Positions 25,664-34,267 of a DNA stretch of 64,000 nt are shown here, piece by piece. This DNA is from Planctomycetota bacterium (GTDB taxonomy: Bacteria > Planctomycetota > UBA1135 > UBA2386). The notes under the pieces are model-generated. The model worked only from the letters and a program-made list of their open reading frames with translations. It made no database searches and was not told the origin of the DNA. Where the stretch lies: positions 1 to 64,000 of the forward strand of contig JAHBXX010000019.1 of assembly GCA_019636245.1 (NCBI GenBank). The letters are read 5' to 3'. A program made the position numbers and the translations under genes. Within the stretch, counting starts at the first letter, position 1; each line of letters begins with the position of its first letter.

Positions 25664-28600
25664 TGCACCAGCACGGGTCCGACGAAGACCGGGCGGCCGC
25701 CCAGCAGCACGACCAGCTGCTGCAGCCCCTTGGCCTGCGTCGGCTCGCTGCGCAGCGTGATCTCGCGCGGCGTGACCTGCCCCCTGGTCAGCACGCGACC
25801 ACCGAGCGTCGCCTCCAGCAGGCCACGGCCGAACACCCCGCGCAGCGTGAACCAGCCGCCGGCCACGACCGCGTCCGGCGCGGCGACCAGACCCGGCCGG
25901 CCGAGCACGGCCTGCCGCACCAGGTCGACGTCGGCCGTGGTCACGAGGCCGTCGCCGGTGCAATCGATGGCCGGCGCCTCGGCGCCGAGTTCCTGCAGCA
26001 GGCGGCGCACGTCGACGACCGTCTGCTGACCGTCGCCATCGGCGTCGCCGGGCATGGCGCCCCGCACCAGCACGCCGCCCTCGGCCCGGCCGCTGCCGAG
26101 CACGCGCACCTGCGGCCCGTCGCCGGCGCCCTCGGCGCGCAGCTGCCAGGCATCGCGGCCGACGAGCGCGCAAGCGACTTCGACGGTGCGCCCGGAGGCC
26201 GGGGCGAGCAGTTCCGCCTCGAAGCGCAGCACGCCGGTGGCCCCCGGCGGCAGCAGCGCGCCGGTGAACGGCAGCTCCCGCTCGGCGTCGTCGAGCAGCA
26301 CGTCCAGCGGCCCGGCGACCAGCTGCGGCGCCGGCGCCCCGGGCAGGTCGAGCCAGGCCCGCAGCGCGCGCACCTGCTGCGCGGCGTCGCCGGCGCCGGC
26401 GACCAAGAGCCGCACCGCCTCGATCTCGATCGCGCGGCCGGTCAGGTTCTCGACCACCGTGGCCAGCACTTCGTGCGCGCCGGCCGCCACCAGGCGGGGC
26501 GGCGCCGGCGCCGGCGCCGCGACGGCGAAAGCGTCGCCGAGCTGCGCCTCGAGGTCGAGCTTCACGACCACGCCGTCCTGGGCGCCGCCGATCGCGCCCT
26601 GGGCGCCGCCCTCGCCGAGCGGGAAGTCGGCGGCGAACGTCCAGCCGCCGACGACGGCGAAGCCGTTGTCGTCGACCTGCACGCTGGTGAGCATGTCCTG
26701 GTCGGCGCCGCCGAGGTAGCTGGCGAACTCCACCACCGCGCCGCCCTGGACGAGGAAGGCGACGAAACCATCGAGGCTGCCGCCGGCGAAGCCGGCCTGC
26801 AGCGCGTTCGCCGTCACCGGGAAACCGGTCCCGGCCTCGCCGACCACGACGACGCGGTCGGCGCCGACGGCGAGCGCGCGCACGCTGTCGTTGTCGGCGC
26901 CGCCGAGCAGGGTCGAGAACAGCAGGGTCTGGCCGTTGGCGCCCAGCCGGCTGACGAAGCCGTCGAAGGCGCCGCCGCCGGTGCGCTGCGGCGCGTCCAG
27001 CGTCACCGGGAAGTTGACCGAGTTGGTGCGCCCACCGACCCAGACCGAGCCGTCGCCGGCGAACCGGGCGGTGTGCACGCTCTCGGCGGCGATGCCGCCC
27101 AGGTGGGTCGAGAACCGCGGCGCGCCGGTCGGCGACAGCCGCACGACCACGCCTTCGATGTCGCCGGCGCTCTCCTGCCGGTAGGCGTTCGGCGTGGTCG
27201 GGAAGTTGGTCGACAGCGTCCAGCCGGCGACCACCGCGTCGCCGGTCACGGGATCGACGTCGACGGCCAGCAGCTGCTCGGAGTCGAAGCCGCCGACGAA
27301 GGTCGAGTAGCGCAGCGACTGGCCGTTGGCGGCCACCTTGGTGACGAAGCCCTCGCTCCAGACGTCGGGGAAGCCGCTGAAGATCGGCCGCCAGGCGCCG
27401 GGCGTGATCGGGAAGTTGAACGAGAAGGTGAAGCCGGTGACGACGGCGTCGCCGCTGGCGTCGATGGCGACGTCCTGGGCGACGTCATCGCCGGCGCCGC
27501 CGAGGTAGGTCGAGGCGACCAGCTCGGCGCCGTTGGCGGCGAGGCGGACCACGAACCCGTCGCCGATGCCCATGTAGGGCCCGGCGCCGCCGTAGGCCGG
27601 CTGCACCGCGCCCGGGGTCACCGGGAAGTCGGCGGAGGCGGTGAAGCCGACCACGACGGCGGTCTCGCCCGGTCCGACGGCGACGCCGCGGATCTCGTCG
27701 CCCGCCGAACCGCCGAGGTAGGTCGCGTAGACCAGCGCCGCGCCGTCGTCGCGCAAACGGGCCACGAAGGCGTCGGCGCCGCCGGTCGTGCGGTAGGCGC
27801 CGACGGTGGTCGGGAAGTCCGTCGACCCCGCCCAGCCGCCGACCCACACGCCGGCGCCCGGGCGCCAGCACAGGTCGTTGACGCTGTCGGAGGCGCCGCC
27901 GCCGAGGAACGTGCCCCAGACCACGCCCGGATCGACCACCGCCGGATGGGCCGGATCGAGGTCGGCGGCGACGAAGCCGTAGCGGCGGGTGCCCAGCAGG
28001 CGGAAGGCCACGCGCAGCGGCACGCGGCCGGCGGCGGTGTCCTGCCAGGCCACCGGCGCCTCCTGCACCAGCTCGGCGTCGCCGGCCGGCGTCCGGATGC
28101 GGGCGCGCAGGCAGCCGTTGCCGTCGATGGCGAGCGATTCGACGCCCTCGCAGACGGCGATGAAGCGATCGAGATCGGCGCCGGGCGCGAGCAGCAGGTC
28201 GTACTCGAACGGTCCGCGCCGCCCGGCGGGCAGCGGGCGGAACACGACGTCGATGCCGGGCAGCACGCGCGCCATCGTCACCGTCGCGAAGCTCGGCACC
28301 TGGGTCCGCCAGCCCTGGGGATCGCGCCCGAGGAAGAAGTTCTGCCGCGCCTCGAGTTCGGGGCCGGGCACGAACTCCGGCACCTCGGCACCGACGAAGC
28401 GGGTGCGCACCACGCAGCCGAGCTGTTCGCGCGGGCCGGCGGCCGCGCCGGCCTCGGCGGCTCCCGCCGCGTCCCAGCGCTCGAACCGCAACGTGAACCC
28501 GTCGTCGTGCAGCCAGCCGGCGGTGTCGCCGAGGGCGGCGTAGCGCACCTCGTCGTGCCACTGGCCCATGTTCGGCACGAAGCGCAGCGCCGCCAGCGTC

Positions 28601-28728
28601 GCCGCGGGCGCCTCCCGCGCAGCCGCGCCGGAGTTCCCCCGGGTCGATGGCATGGGCGCCGGCCAGGGCAGGAGAGCCAACGCGCCGAGGGTGGCAGCGG
28701 GCAGGAGGAGGGCGAGGGGGCGGCGCAT
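25660..28728 (-). CDS. Large secreted SBBP beta-propeller protein with dockerin-like EF hands
   Basis: 1022 residues with an N-terminal signal sequence (LALLLPAATLGALALLPW). Residues about 45-270 match the domain that precedes SBBP repeats (RFVPNMGQWHDEVRY, YDLLLAPGADLDRF). Residues about 275-740 hold at least seven SBBP repeats, each with a YLGG-type turn and SxDFPVTPGA (for example STYLGGAGDD, ADFPVTPGAVQ). Near 893-950 are two Ca-binding loops, GDADGDGQQTVVDV and DCTGDGLVTTADVD, like a dockerin type I pair. A short C-terminal domain follows (LVVLLGGRPVFVG). It probably sits on or outside the cell surface. TATGCT lies 11 nt upstream. Confidence 0.85.
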   Translation of the reverse strand: MRRPLALLLPAATLGALALLPWPAPMPSTRGNSGAAAREAPAATLAALRFVPNMGQWHDEVRYAALGDTAGWLHDDGFTLRFERWDAAGAAEAGAAAGPREQLGCVVRTRFVGAEVPEFVPGPELEARQNFFLGRDPQGWRTQVPSFATVTMARVLPGIDVVFRPLPAGRRGPFEYDLLLAPGADLDRFIAVCEGVESLAIDGNGCLRARIRTPAGDAELVQEAPVAWQDTAAGRVPLRVAFRLLGTRRYGFVAADLDPAHPAVVDPGVVWGTFLGGGASDSVNDLCWRPGAGVWVGGWAGSTDFPTTVGAYRTTGGADAFVARLRDDGAALVYATYLGGSAGDEIRGVAVGPGETAVVVGFTASADFPVTPGAVQPAYGGAGPYMGIGDGFVVRLAANGAELVASTYLGGAGDDVAQDVAIDASGDAVVTGFTFSFNFPITPGAWRPIFSGFPDVWSEGFVTKVAANGQSLRYSTFVGGFDSEQLLAVDVDPVTGDAVVAGWTLSTNFPTTPNAYRQESAGDIEGVVVRLSPTGAPRFSTHLGGIAAESVHTARFAGDGSVWVGGRTNSVNFPVTLDAPQRTGGGAFDGFVSRLGANGQTLLFSTLLGGADNDSVRALAVGADRVVVVGEAGTGFPVTANALQAGFAGGSLDGFVAFLVQGGAVVEFASYLGGADQDMLTSVQVDDNGFAVVGGWTFAADFPLGEGGAQGAIGGAQDGVVVKLDLEAQLGDAFAVAAPAPAPPRLVAAGAHEVLATVVENLTGRAIEIEAVRLLVAGAGDAAQQVRALRAWLDLPGAPAPQLVAGPLDVLLDDAERELPFTGALLPPGATGVLRFEAELLAPASGRTVEVACALVGRDAWQLRAEGAGDGPQVRVLGSGRAEGGVLVRGAMPGDADGDGQQTVVDVRRLLQELGAEAPAIDCTGDGLVTTADVDLVRQAVLGRPGLVAAPDAVVAGGWFTLRGVFGRGLLEATLGGRVLTRGQVTPREITLRSEPTQAKGLQQLVVLLGGRPVFVGPVLVQ

Positions 28729-28739
28729 GCGGGCGGAGC

Positions 28740-28745
28740 AGCATA
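28740..28745 (-). promoter_or_regulatory. -10-like element of the SBBP-thiD operon
   Basis: TATGCT on the minus strand, 11 nt before ATG 28728, so any leader is only a few bases. Confidence 0.5.
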
Positions 28746-28832
28746 CGCGATCGACCGACCCGCCGCCGAGGGCCGGCAGACGCCCTTGCCGACGGCGGTC
28801 CGGGACCGGCTGCTGGCGGAGGATTCCGGGCG

Positions 28833-28850
28833 CGAGAGAGCATCCTCTCG
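28833..28850 (-). terminator. Hairpin after the DHH phosphoesterase gene
   Basis: CGAGAG (28833-28838) and CTCTCG (28845-28850) form a 6-bp stem with a six-base loop, in the 168-base gap between the DHH gene stop and the SBBP promoter. Nothing else was seen in that gap. Confidence 0.3.
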
Positions 28851-28896
28851 GAAGCCCTGCGCCACCGCGCCGGCGGCCGCCAACTGGCCCGGGCTC

Positions 28897-29970
28897 TCAG
28901 TCCTCGCCGTCGCCGAGCGCGTAGGCGTTCGCCCCGGAGACGCCGAACGCCTTCAGGATGTTGCGCTCGAGCCGGCGCTCGAGCCGGCGCAGGGTGCGCG
29001 CGTCGGCGACCTCGACCTGGACGGAGCCGCCGGCCACGGAGCCGTGCCCGCCGCAGGTGCCGGCTTCCCCTTCCATGCTGGCGCGGATCAACCGCCAGGC
29101 GTCGCCGCCGATCTCGGTCCGCACCGAGACGTGGTAGTTGTTGCCGACCAGGCCGCCGCAGAACACCGCCTTGGTGCCTTCCAGGCGCAGCAACAGGTCG
29201 GCGACCTCGGCGACCATCTCGGCGCTGGTCGTGAGGCCGAGGGAACAGAGCACGAGGCCGTCGTAGAGCCGGACCTTGGTCAGCGCGTCCTTCAGCGTCT
29301 GGAAGTAGGCCAGCGGCAGCCGCGGACTGGCGATCGCCACCAGGCGCTGCCGGTCGACGAACGGGAACAGGAAGTCCCAGGCGCGCAGGTCGAGGTCGCT
29401 GACGTTGCGGGACAGGTCGGCCGTGTCCGTCCTGATGCCGTAGGCCAGGGCGGTCGCCACCTCCGCGCTCGGGCGCACGCCGGCGGCGAGCAGATGGCCG
29501 GCGACCAGCGAGCTGGTGGCGCCGACGTCCGACCGCACGTCGACGAACGGCACGGCGCGCAAATGGTCGGCGGCGTCCGGACAGACGTGGTGGTCGAGCA
29601 CGATGTCGACGGCGAGGCCGGCCGGCACGTGGGTGTGGCCGAACCCGGGCTGGGTGTCGACCAGCGCCACGCAGTCGAAGTCCGCGAGCGCCACGTCGGC
29701 GACACGATCCATCTGCAGACCGAGTTCGCGCACCATCGCCTGGTTCTCCGCCCGCAGGATCTTGCCGCTGATCGCCAGCCGGCTGTCGATGCCAGCCGCC
29801 TTGCGGGCGAACTCCTGCAGCCCCACGGCACCGCCGAGCGAGTCGGGATCCGGGTTGTTGTGCGTCAGCACCAGGAGCCGGCGCCGGGAGCGCAGCAGGT
29901 TGCGCATCGCCTCGGTGCGGGATCCCGCACCGCCCTGAGGCGTCGGTCTGGCTACCGGCGTCGGCTTCAT
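28897..29970 (-). CDS. DHH/DHHA1 phosphoesterase (nanoRNase/pAp phosphatase type)
   Basis: 357 residues from ATG 29970; in-frame ATGs at 30027 and 30018 look too far upstream. Domain DHH: LTHNNPDPDSLGGAVGL (motif I), LVDTQPG (motif II), VDIVLDHHVCPD (motif III), RTDTADL (motif IV). Domain DHHA1: GTCGGHGSVAGGSVQVE near the C-terminus. Related enzymes remove short oligonucleotides left by RNA decay, or hydrolyse pAp or cyclic dinucleotide products. The subtype is not certain. Residues 1-20 form a Pro-rich lead-in. Confidence 0.85.
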   Translation of the reverse strand: MKPTPVARPTPQGGAGSRTEAMRNLLRSRRRLLVLTHNNPDPDSLGGAVGLQEFARKAAGIDSRLAISGKILRAENQAMVRELGLQMDRVADVALADFDCVALVDTQPGFGHTHVPAGLAVDIVLDHHVCPDAADHLRAVPFVDVRSDVGATSSLVAGHLLAAGVRPSAEVATALAYGIRTDTADLSRNVSDLDLRAWDFLFPFVDRQRLVAIASPRLPLAYFQTLKDALTKVRLYDGLVLCSLGLTTSAEMVAEVADLLLRLEGTKAVFCGGLVGNNYHVSVRTEIGGDAWRLIRASMEGEAGTCGGHGSVAGGSVQVEVADARTLRRLERRLERNILKAFGVSGANAYALGDGED

Positions 29971-30044
29971 CTCAGTCCTGGTGCACAGGCGGGGGTTCGG
30001 CCCGTGCCGCCGGACCATCGGCCCCACCCCGCCCGGCCCTGGAA

Positions 30045-30938
30045 TCAGAGGCCGTGCTTGGCGAGGAAGGAACGGATGCCGGGCAGTTCACTGGCGGGGA
30101 CGGCGGGATCGAGATCGAGCACCACGGGAAGCGCGGCGCCAGACCGGGGTACATAGGAGGCCAGCAGCGCGTAGTCCACCCCGCCCGCCCCCGGCACGAG
30201 GTAGAGCCCATCCGGCGAAGCATCACCTAACCCAATGCCTGCGCATCGGTTACCGAAAGTCTCCAGCCATTCGCCCTGCGGCTCGCCCAGCACCTGCTGG
30301 CGCCGCGCGCAGACCGCGGCGTCATGCCAGTAGCCGATCTTCAGGGAACCGAGGTCCTCGTAGAGGTCGCGCAGGGCCGCCACGTCGGCCACCGCCAGCA
30401 GGCTGCGGCCGGCCGTCAGGCAGAAGTGCACGTCGGGGTACGCCCGGCAGAGGCCGAACACCTCGCGGCAGACCCGGTCGAGGGCGGCGTTGCGGCCCAC
30501 CTTGCGGCGGGCCAGCAGGGCCTGGGCCCGCTCCGGGGTCCAGCGGGTGCCAGGTTCGCCGAGGTCCTCGGCGTCGACCTCGCCCACCACCGGCACGAGG
30601 CCCGGTTCGAGCACGACGAGCCGGCTGCCGAGCGCCCGCGCGGTGGCCACCGCCTGCCCGACGGCGCGCCGGGCGAGCTCGCGTTCGCCCTCCTTCGCCG
30701 CCGCCAGCCCGGCCGTGGGCGAACGCTGCGCGAGGCAGCTGCCGACGCGCACCACCGGGAAGCGGACCGGCAGGTCGTGCGCCGCGTCCCGCAGCGCCTG
30801 CCAGTGCACCGGCCGCGGGCCCGGACTGGCGGCAAGGCCCGCGAACCGGCCTTCGAGCAGCCAGACCAGCAGCTGGCGGGGGTCACCGGGTCCGTGGATC
30901 CCCGCCCACGGCGAGGCCAGGAAACGCTGCGCTTGCAT
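30045..30938 (-). CDS. Sugar phosphate isomerase/epimerase-like TIM-barrel protein
   Basis: 297 residues. Strand-helix pattern and segments such as SRLVVLEPGLVPVVGEVDAEDLGE, VHFCLTAGRSLLAVADV, LGSLKIGYWHDAAV and LPVVLDLDPAVPASEL match the xylose-isomerase-like / AP endonuclease 2 superfamily. A Glu-His-Asp metal set is plausible: H in GYWHDAAV, D in LDLDP. The substrate is unknown. A minus-strand TAGCGT at 30961-30966 lies 22 nt upstream and overlaps the plus-strand promoter of the divergent coiled-coil gene. Confidence 0.7.
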   Translation of the reverse strand: MQAQRFLASPWAGIHGPGDPRQLLVWLLEGRFAGLAASPGPRPVHWQALRDAAHDLPVRFPVVRVGSCLAQRSPTAGLAAAKEGERELARRAVGQAVATARALGSRLVVLEPGLVPVVGEVDAEDLGEPGTRWTPERAQALLARRKVGRNAALDRVCREVFGLCRAYPDVHFCLTAGRSLLAVADVAALRDLYEDLGSLKIGYWHDAAVCARRQQVLGEPQGEWLETFGNRCAGIGLGDASPDGLYLVPGAGGVDYALLASYVPRSGAALPVVLDLDPAVPASELPGIRSFLAKHGL

Positions 30939-30960
30939 GGGTGTCGGAACGGGAACTCGG

Positions 30961-30970
30961 ACGCTACCCT
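30961..30970. promoter_or_regulatory. Overlapping divergent -10 elements
   Basis: The ten bases ACGCTACCCT contain TACCCT on the plus strand (30965-30970) and TAGCGT on the minus strand (30966-30961). The two hexamers share the central TA. They would serve the coiled-coil gene and the isomerase gene respectively. Confidence 0.45.
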
Positions 30971-30971
30971 G

Positions 30972-30989
30972 CGGGACCCGCGGGTCCCG
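30972..30989. promoter_or_regulatory. Perfect 18-bp palindrome, probable operator
   Basis: CGGGACCCGCGGGTCCCG is its own reverse complement. It begins one base after the plus-strand TACCCT, exactly over the expected transcription start, and 11 nt from the minus-strand hexamer. That position would suit a dimeric repressor acting on both genes. As RNA it would also form a hairpin at the 5' end of the coiled-coil mRNA. Confidence 0.45.
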
Positions 30990-31018
30990 ACCCGCGCCAC
31001 CTTAGCCGAGCACCGCGG

Positions 31019-31900
31019 ATGCGCACCCACCTGTTGTCCTGTTCCCTGGTCGCCATCGCCCTGGGCGTCGCCGCCCGCGCGCAGGACGACCAATCCCTGC
31101 AGCACTCCGTGCAGCGCGTCGAGCAGCGCCTCGCCCGTCTCGACGAGTACCTGAAGTCGGTGCAGGAGGGGCCGCGCAAGGCCAGCAAGGGCGCCGATGC
31201 GCTGCCGGAGGCGCGGGCGGAGCTCGGCCGCCTGCGCGAACTCGTGCGCGCCCAGCAGGCGGTGGTCGAGAACGCCGAGGCCGAGCGCAACCTCGCCGCC
31301 GAGCAATTGCTGGCCCTGGAGCGCAACCTGCGCGACGCCAAGGCGGAGAGTCGCAAGCTCGCGCGCGAGGTCGAGGGGCTGCGCCGCGCGCTGACCGAAC
31401 GCGAGGCCGAACACGAGCGCCTCCTGGTCGGCCTGCGCGAGGCCGACGCGGCCCGCGCCGCGGCGGTGACCCACGCCGAGGCCAGCGACGACAAGGCCCG
31501 CCGGGCGTTCGCCGAGGCGCAGGCCGAGATCGAACGCCTGCGCGCCGAGGTCGGCGCGCTGCGGGCGGCGGTCAGGGACCACCTGACCGCGCGCGAAGCT
31601 GCGCCGCCGCCCGCGCCCGGAGCCGACCTGCGCGCACTCGTGGGTCAGCTCGAACGGGAGAACGCGGCCCTGCGCGCCGCGCTGGCGGCCGCCGCGCCGG
31701 CGGGTCCGGCCCCGGCCGGCAGCGGCATCGTCGTGCACAACGCCGAGGGCGAGGTGCACCTGCACTTCCACGGCGGCAGCCCGGGCGTCAGCCTGCCGGA
31801 GCCGCCGCGCCGCGCGCCGACGGCCGAGGCGGCCCCGGAGCCGCCGCCGTCGCCGAAGCCGGCGGGCAAGGCCCGCAAGCGCGAGTCCCGGGTGGACTGA
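31019..31900 (+). CDS. Secreted coiled-coil protein
   Basis: 293 residues. A signal peptide covers about 1-21 (CSLVAIALGVAARAQ). Residues 22-195 are a near-continuous heptad region, rich in Ala, Glu, Arg and Leu (for example AEIERLRAEVGALRAAV). A His-containing strand GEVHLHFHGGSPG at about 244-256 is followed by a Pro/Ala/Glu tail ending in a basic KARKRESR. It probably acts as a periplasmic spacer or scaffold; no enzyme motif is present. The 48-nt leader contains the 18-bp palindrome. Confidence 0.75.
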   Translation: MRTHLLSCSLVAIALGVAARAQDDQSLQHSVQRVEQRLARLDEYLKSVQEGPRKASKGADALPEARAELGRLRELVRAQQAVVENAEAERNLAAEQLLALERNLRDAKAESRKLAREVEGLRRALTEREAEHERLLVGLREADAARAAAVTHAEASDDKARRAFAEAQAEIERLRAEVGALRAAVRDHLTAREAAPPPAPGADLRALVGQLERENAALRAALAAAAPAGPAPAGSGIVVHNAEGEVHLHFHGGSPGVSLPEPPRRAPTAEAAPEPPPSPKPAGKARKRESRVD

Positions 31901-31921
31901 CCGGGCGCCGGCCGGCCCCGT

Positions 31922-32563
31922 TCAGCGGCCGAACTCGGCCATCAGCTCCTGCAGCCGCTGCAGCGCCCGCAGGTGGAGCGAGCGCACGGTCACTTCCTTG
32001 GTGTAGCCGAGCAACGGCATGATCTCGGCGAAGCTCTTGCCCTGGAACAGGCGCAGCTCGATCACGCGCTTGTGCTTGTCGCCGAGCTGCGCGAGCGCCC
32101 GCTGCAGCGAATCCTGCAGTTCCTGGTAGCGCACCAGCATGCTCTGCCGCGGCGTCCGGTCGTCGGCGAAGCGCTCGCCGCCGCCGGTCTCGTCGAACTC
32201 GCCGAGATGGCGCGTCCGACCGCCGCCGCGCTTCTTGGCGCGGGCGCGGCGCCAGTAGTCCTTGAGCTTGCGCGCGGCGATCGTGCGCACCCAGCCGGAG
32301 AACGACGCGCCGGGCTCGACCCGGAACTCGCCGATGTCGCGGAACACCTGCAGCAGCACGTCCTGCGTCAGGTCGTCGAGGCTCTTGTCGGCCGGCAGGT
32401 TGAGACCCTGCGAAGCCTCGGCCACCCAGCGCAGGACCCGGTCGTGCAGGTTGCTCCAGGAGACGTCGGCGTCGGGCTGCTGCTGCACCGCCTGCACGTG
32501 GCGCAGCGTGCTCGACAGCGGCGCCGGCGCCGGCTTGCGGTCGCGTTCGTCCGGAGCGTCCAT
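31922..32563 (-). CDS. RNA polymerase sigma-70 factor, ECF type
   Basis: 213 residues from ATG 32563, chosen because TACGCT lies 7 nt before it; an in-frame upstream ATG (32653) runs back through that hexamer. Region 2: DLTQDVLLQVFRDIGEFRVE and FSGWVRTIAARKLKDYWRR (-10 recognition helix). Region 4: LGDKHKRVIELRLFQGKSFAEI, then TVRSLHLRALQRLQELM. It ends 22 bases from the convergent coiled-coil gene. No anti-sigma gene adjoins it. Confidence 0.85.
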   Translation of the reverse strand: MDAPDERDRKPAPAPLSSTLRHVQAVQQQPDADVSWSNLHDRVLRWVAEASQGLNLPADKSLDDLTQDVLLQVFRDIGEFRVEPGASFSGWVRTIAARKLKDYWRRARAKKRGGGRTRHLGEFDETGGGERFADDRTPRQSMLVRYQELQDSLQRALAQLGDKHKRVIELRLFQGKSFAEIMPLLGYTKEVTVRSLHLRALQRLQELMAEFGR

Positions 32564-32570
32564 GGCGGGG

Positions 32571-32576
32571 AGCGTA
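32571..32576 (-). promoter_or_regulatory. -10-like element of the sigma factor gene, probable leaderless start
   Basis: TACGCT on the minus strand, 7 nt before ATG 32563. No Shine-Dalgarno. Confidence 0.5.
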
Positions 32577-32684
32577 GCGCACCACGGCGCCGACGGACCA
32601 TGGCGGAGGCGGCGGGCGAGCCACCGCGCGCGGCGGACGCGTTCGCCGCGCACAGAGGCCGCTTCCCCGGGCCGCCGCGGCAGC

Positions 32685-32690
32685 TACCCT
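32685..32690 (+). promoter_or_regulatory. -10-like element of ppx, probable leaderless start
   Basis: TACCCT, 8 nt before ATG 32699, in the GCTACCCT context also seen at 30964-30970. Confidence 0.5.
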
Positions 32691-32698
32691 GCGGACGC

Positions 32699-34243
32699 AT
32701 GGGCCATCCTCCGCGCGTCGGCATCGTCGACATGGGCTCCAACGCGATCCGCTTCCTGATCGCCGAGGCGACCGGACCGGCGGTCAACGTGCTCGAGAAC
32801 CACCGCCTGCCGGCACGGCTGGGTCGGGACGTCTTCCACACCGGCCAGATCCCCGACACGACGCTGGCCGACACCGTCGACGCCTTCCGGCGCTTCCGCG
32901 CCACCTGCGACCGCCTCGGCGTGCTGCGCATCCGGGCGATCGCGACCTCGGCGATGCGCGACGCGCGCAACCGCGACCTGCTGATCGACCGGGTGCGCGA
33001 GGCCTGCGGCATCGAGATCGAGGTGATCTCCGGCACCCAGGAGGCCTACCTGCTGAAACTGGGCATCGAACCGGTCGTGAACCTGCAGCGGGGCCGGTCG
33101 CTGCTGGTCGACGTCGGCGGCGGCTCGGTCGAACTGGTCATGGTCGAGGACGGCCAGGTGACCAACGCGGACTCCTACCGCCTCGGCGCGCTGCGCATGC
33201 TCGAGGCGCTGCGCGACAGCGAGGGCTCGCCGGAGTCGTTCGTCGACCTGATGAGGCGCCATCTGCGCAGCCTGGAACGGCGCATCGCCGACCGCTTCGA
33301 GGGCCGCAGCTTCGACCGCTACGTCGCCGTCGGCGGCAACATCGAGAGCCTGACCGATCTCGTGCACGCGCGCAGCGGCCCGCGGCGGCAGGACGGCATC
33401 GACTGCTGCAGCCTCGACGAAGCCGACCGCGAGGTCGCCGACCTCGCGCAACTGACCGTGCCCGAGCGCATCGAGCGGCGCGGCCTCAAGCCCGACCGCG
33501 CCGACACGATCGTGCCGGCGGGCATCGTCTACGTGCGCCTCGGCCAGCTCGCCGGCGTCGACCACCTGCTGGTGCCGCGCGTCGGCATCAAGGACGGCCT
33601 GCTGCAGGAGGTCTTCCACGGCCACCTCGAGTCGTTCGCTGCCGAGGACCACGTCGACGTCGTGCTGTCGTCGTGCCGGGCGATGGGTCGACGCTTCCAC
33701 TACGAAGCCGACCACGCCGAGTCGGTGCTGAGCCTGTCGCGGCAGCTGTTCGACCAGACCAAGGCCCTGCACGGCCTCGGCGACCGGGCCAGGGCCCTGC
33801 TCGAGGCCGCGGCGCTGCTGCACGACGTCGGCATCGCGGTCAACAACGACGGCCACCACAAGCACTCGCAGTACCTGATCGAGTCCAGCGAACTCGTCGG
33901 CCTCAGCGAGGAGGAACGCCATCTGGTCGCGCTGCTGGCGCGCTACCACCGCAAGTCGCCGCCGTCGCGCGACCACGCGGACTACATGGCGTTGCGCCGC
34001 CGCGACCGCACGCTGGTCGAACGGCTGGCGGCGATCCTGCGCCTCGCGGATGCGCTCGACCGTCAGCATGCCGGCGTCGTGCAGGGCATCGCCGTCGAGG
34101 TGCACGACGACCACATCGACCTGGTGCCGGCGCTGCGCGGCGACCCGCACACGCGCCTCACCCTCGAAGCGAAGGCGGTCGACGAGAAGGGCGCCCTGTT
34201 CGCGCAGCTGTTCGGCCGGGTGCCGCGCCTGATGCTACGCTAG
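32699..34243 (+). CDS. ppx: Ppx/GppA-family phosphatase with C-terminal HD domain
   Basis: 514 residues. The ASKHA fold: VGIVDMGSNAIRFLIAEA (phosphate 1), SAMRDARNRD, EVISGTQEAYL, LLVDVGGGSVELV (phosphate 2), YVAVGGNIESL and PAGIVYV. The C-terminal HD-type helical domain (about 325-514) has LLHDVGIAVNND and HHKHSQYLI. Family members hydrolyse long-chain polyphosphate or pppGpp. The following CYTH-CHAD gene, 24 bases downstream, favours polyphosphate. Which substrate is used cannot be told from sequence. Confidence 0.9.
   Translation: MGHPPRVGIVDMGSNAIRFLIAEATGPAVNVLENHRLPARLGRDVFHTGQIPDTTLADTVDAFRRFRATCDRLGVLRIRAIATSAMRDARNRDLLIDRVREACGIEIEVISGTQEAYLLKLGIEPVVNLQRGRSLLVDVGGGSVELVMVEDGQVTNADSYRLGALRMLEALRDSEGSPESFVDLMRRHLRSLERRIADRFEGRSFDRYVAVGGNIESLTDLVHARSGPRRQDGIDCCSLDEADREVADLAQLTVPERIERRGLKPDRADTIVPAGIVYVRLGQLAGVDHLLVPRVGIKDGLLQEVFHGHLESFAAEDHVDVVLSSCRAMGRRFHYEADHAESVLSLSRQLFDQTKALHGLGDRARALLEAAALLHDVGIAVNNDGHHKHSQYLIESSELVGLSEEERHLVALLARYHRKSPPSRDHADYMALRRRDRTLVERLAAILRLADALDRQHAGVVQGIAVEVHDDHIDLVPALRGDPHTRLTLEAKAVDEKGALFAQLFGRVPRLMLR
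34236..34241 (+). promoter_or_regulatory. Candidate -10 element inside the end of ppx
   Basis: TACGCT overlapping the ppx TAG stop, 26 nt before the CYTH-CHAD ATG at 34268. It could give that gene its own transcript. Confidence 0.3.
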
Positions 34244-34267
34244 CGGCCCCACGGCCCGGTTCGCGCC

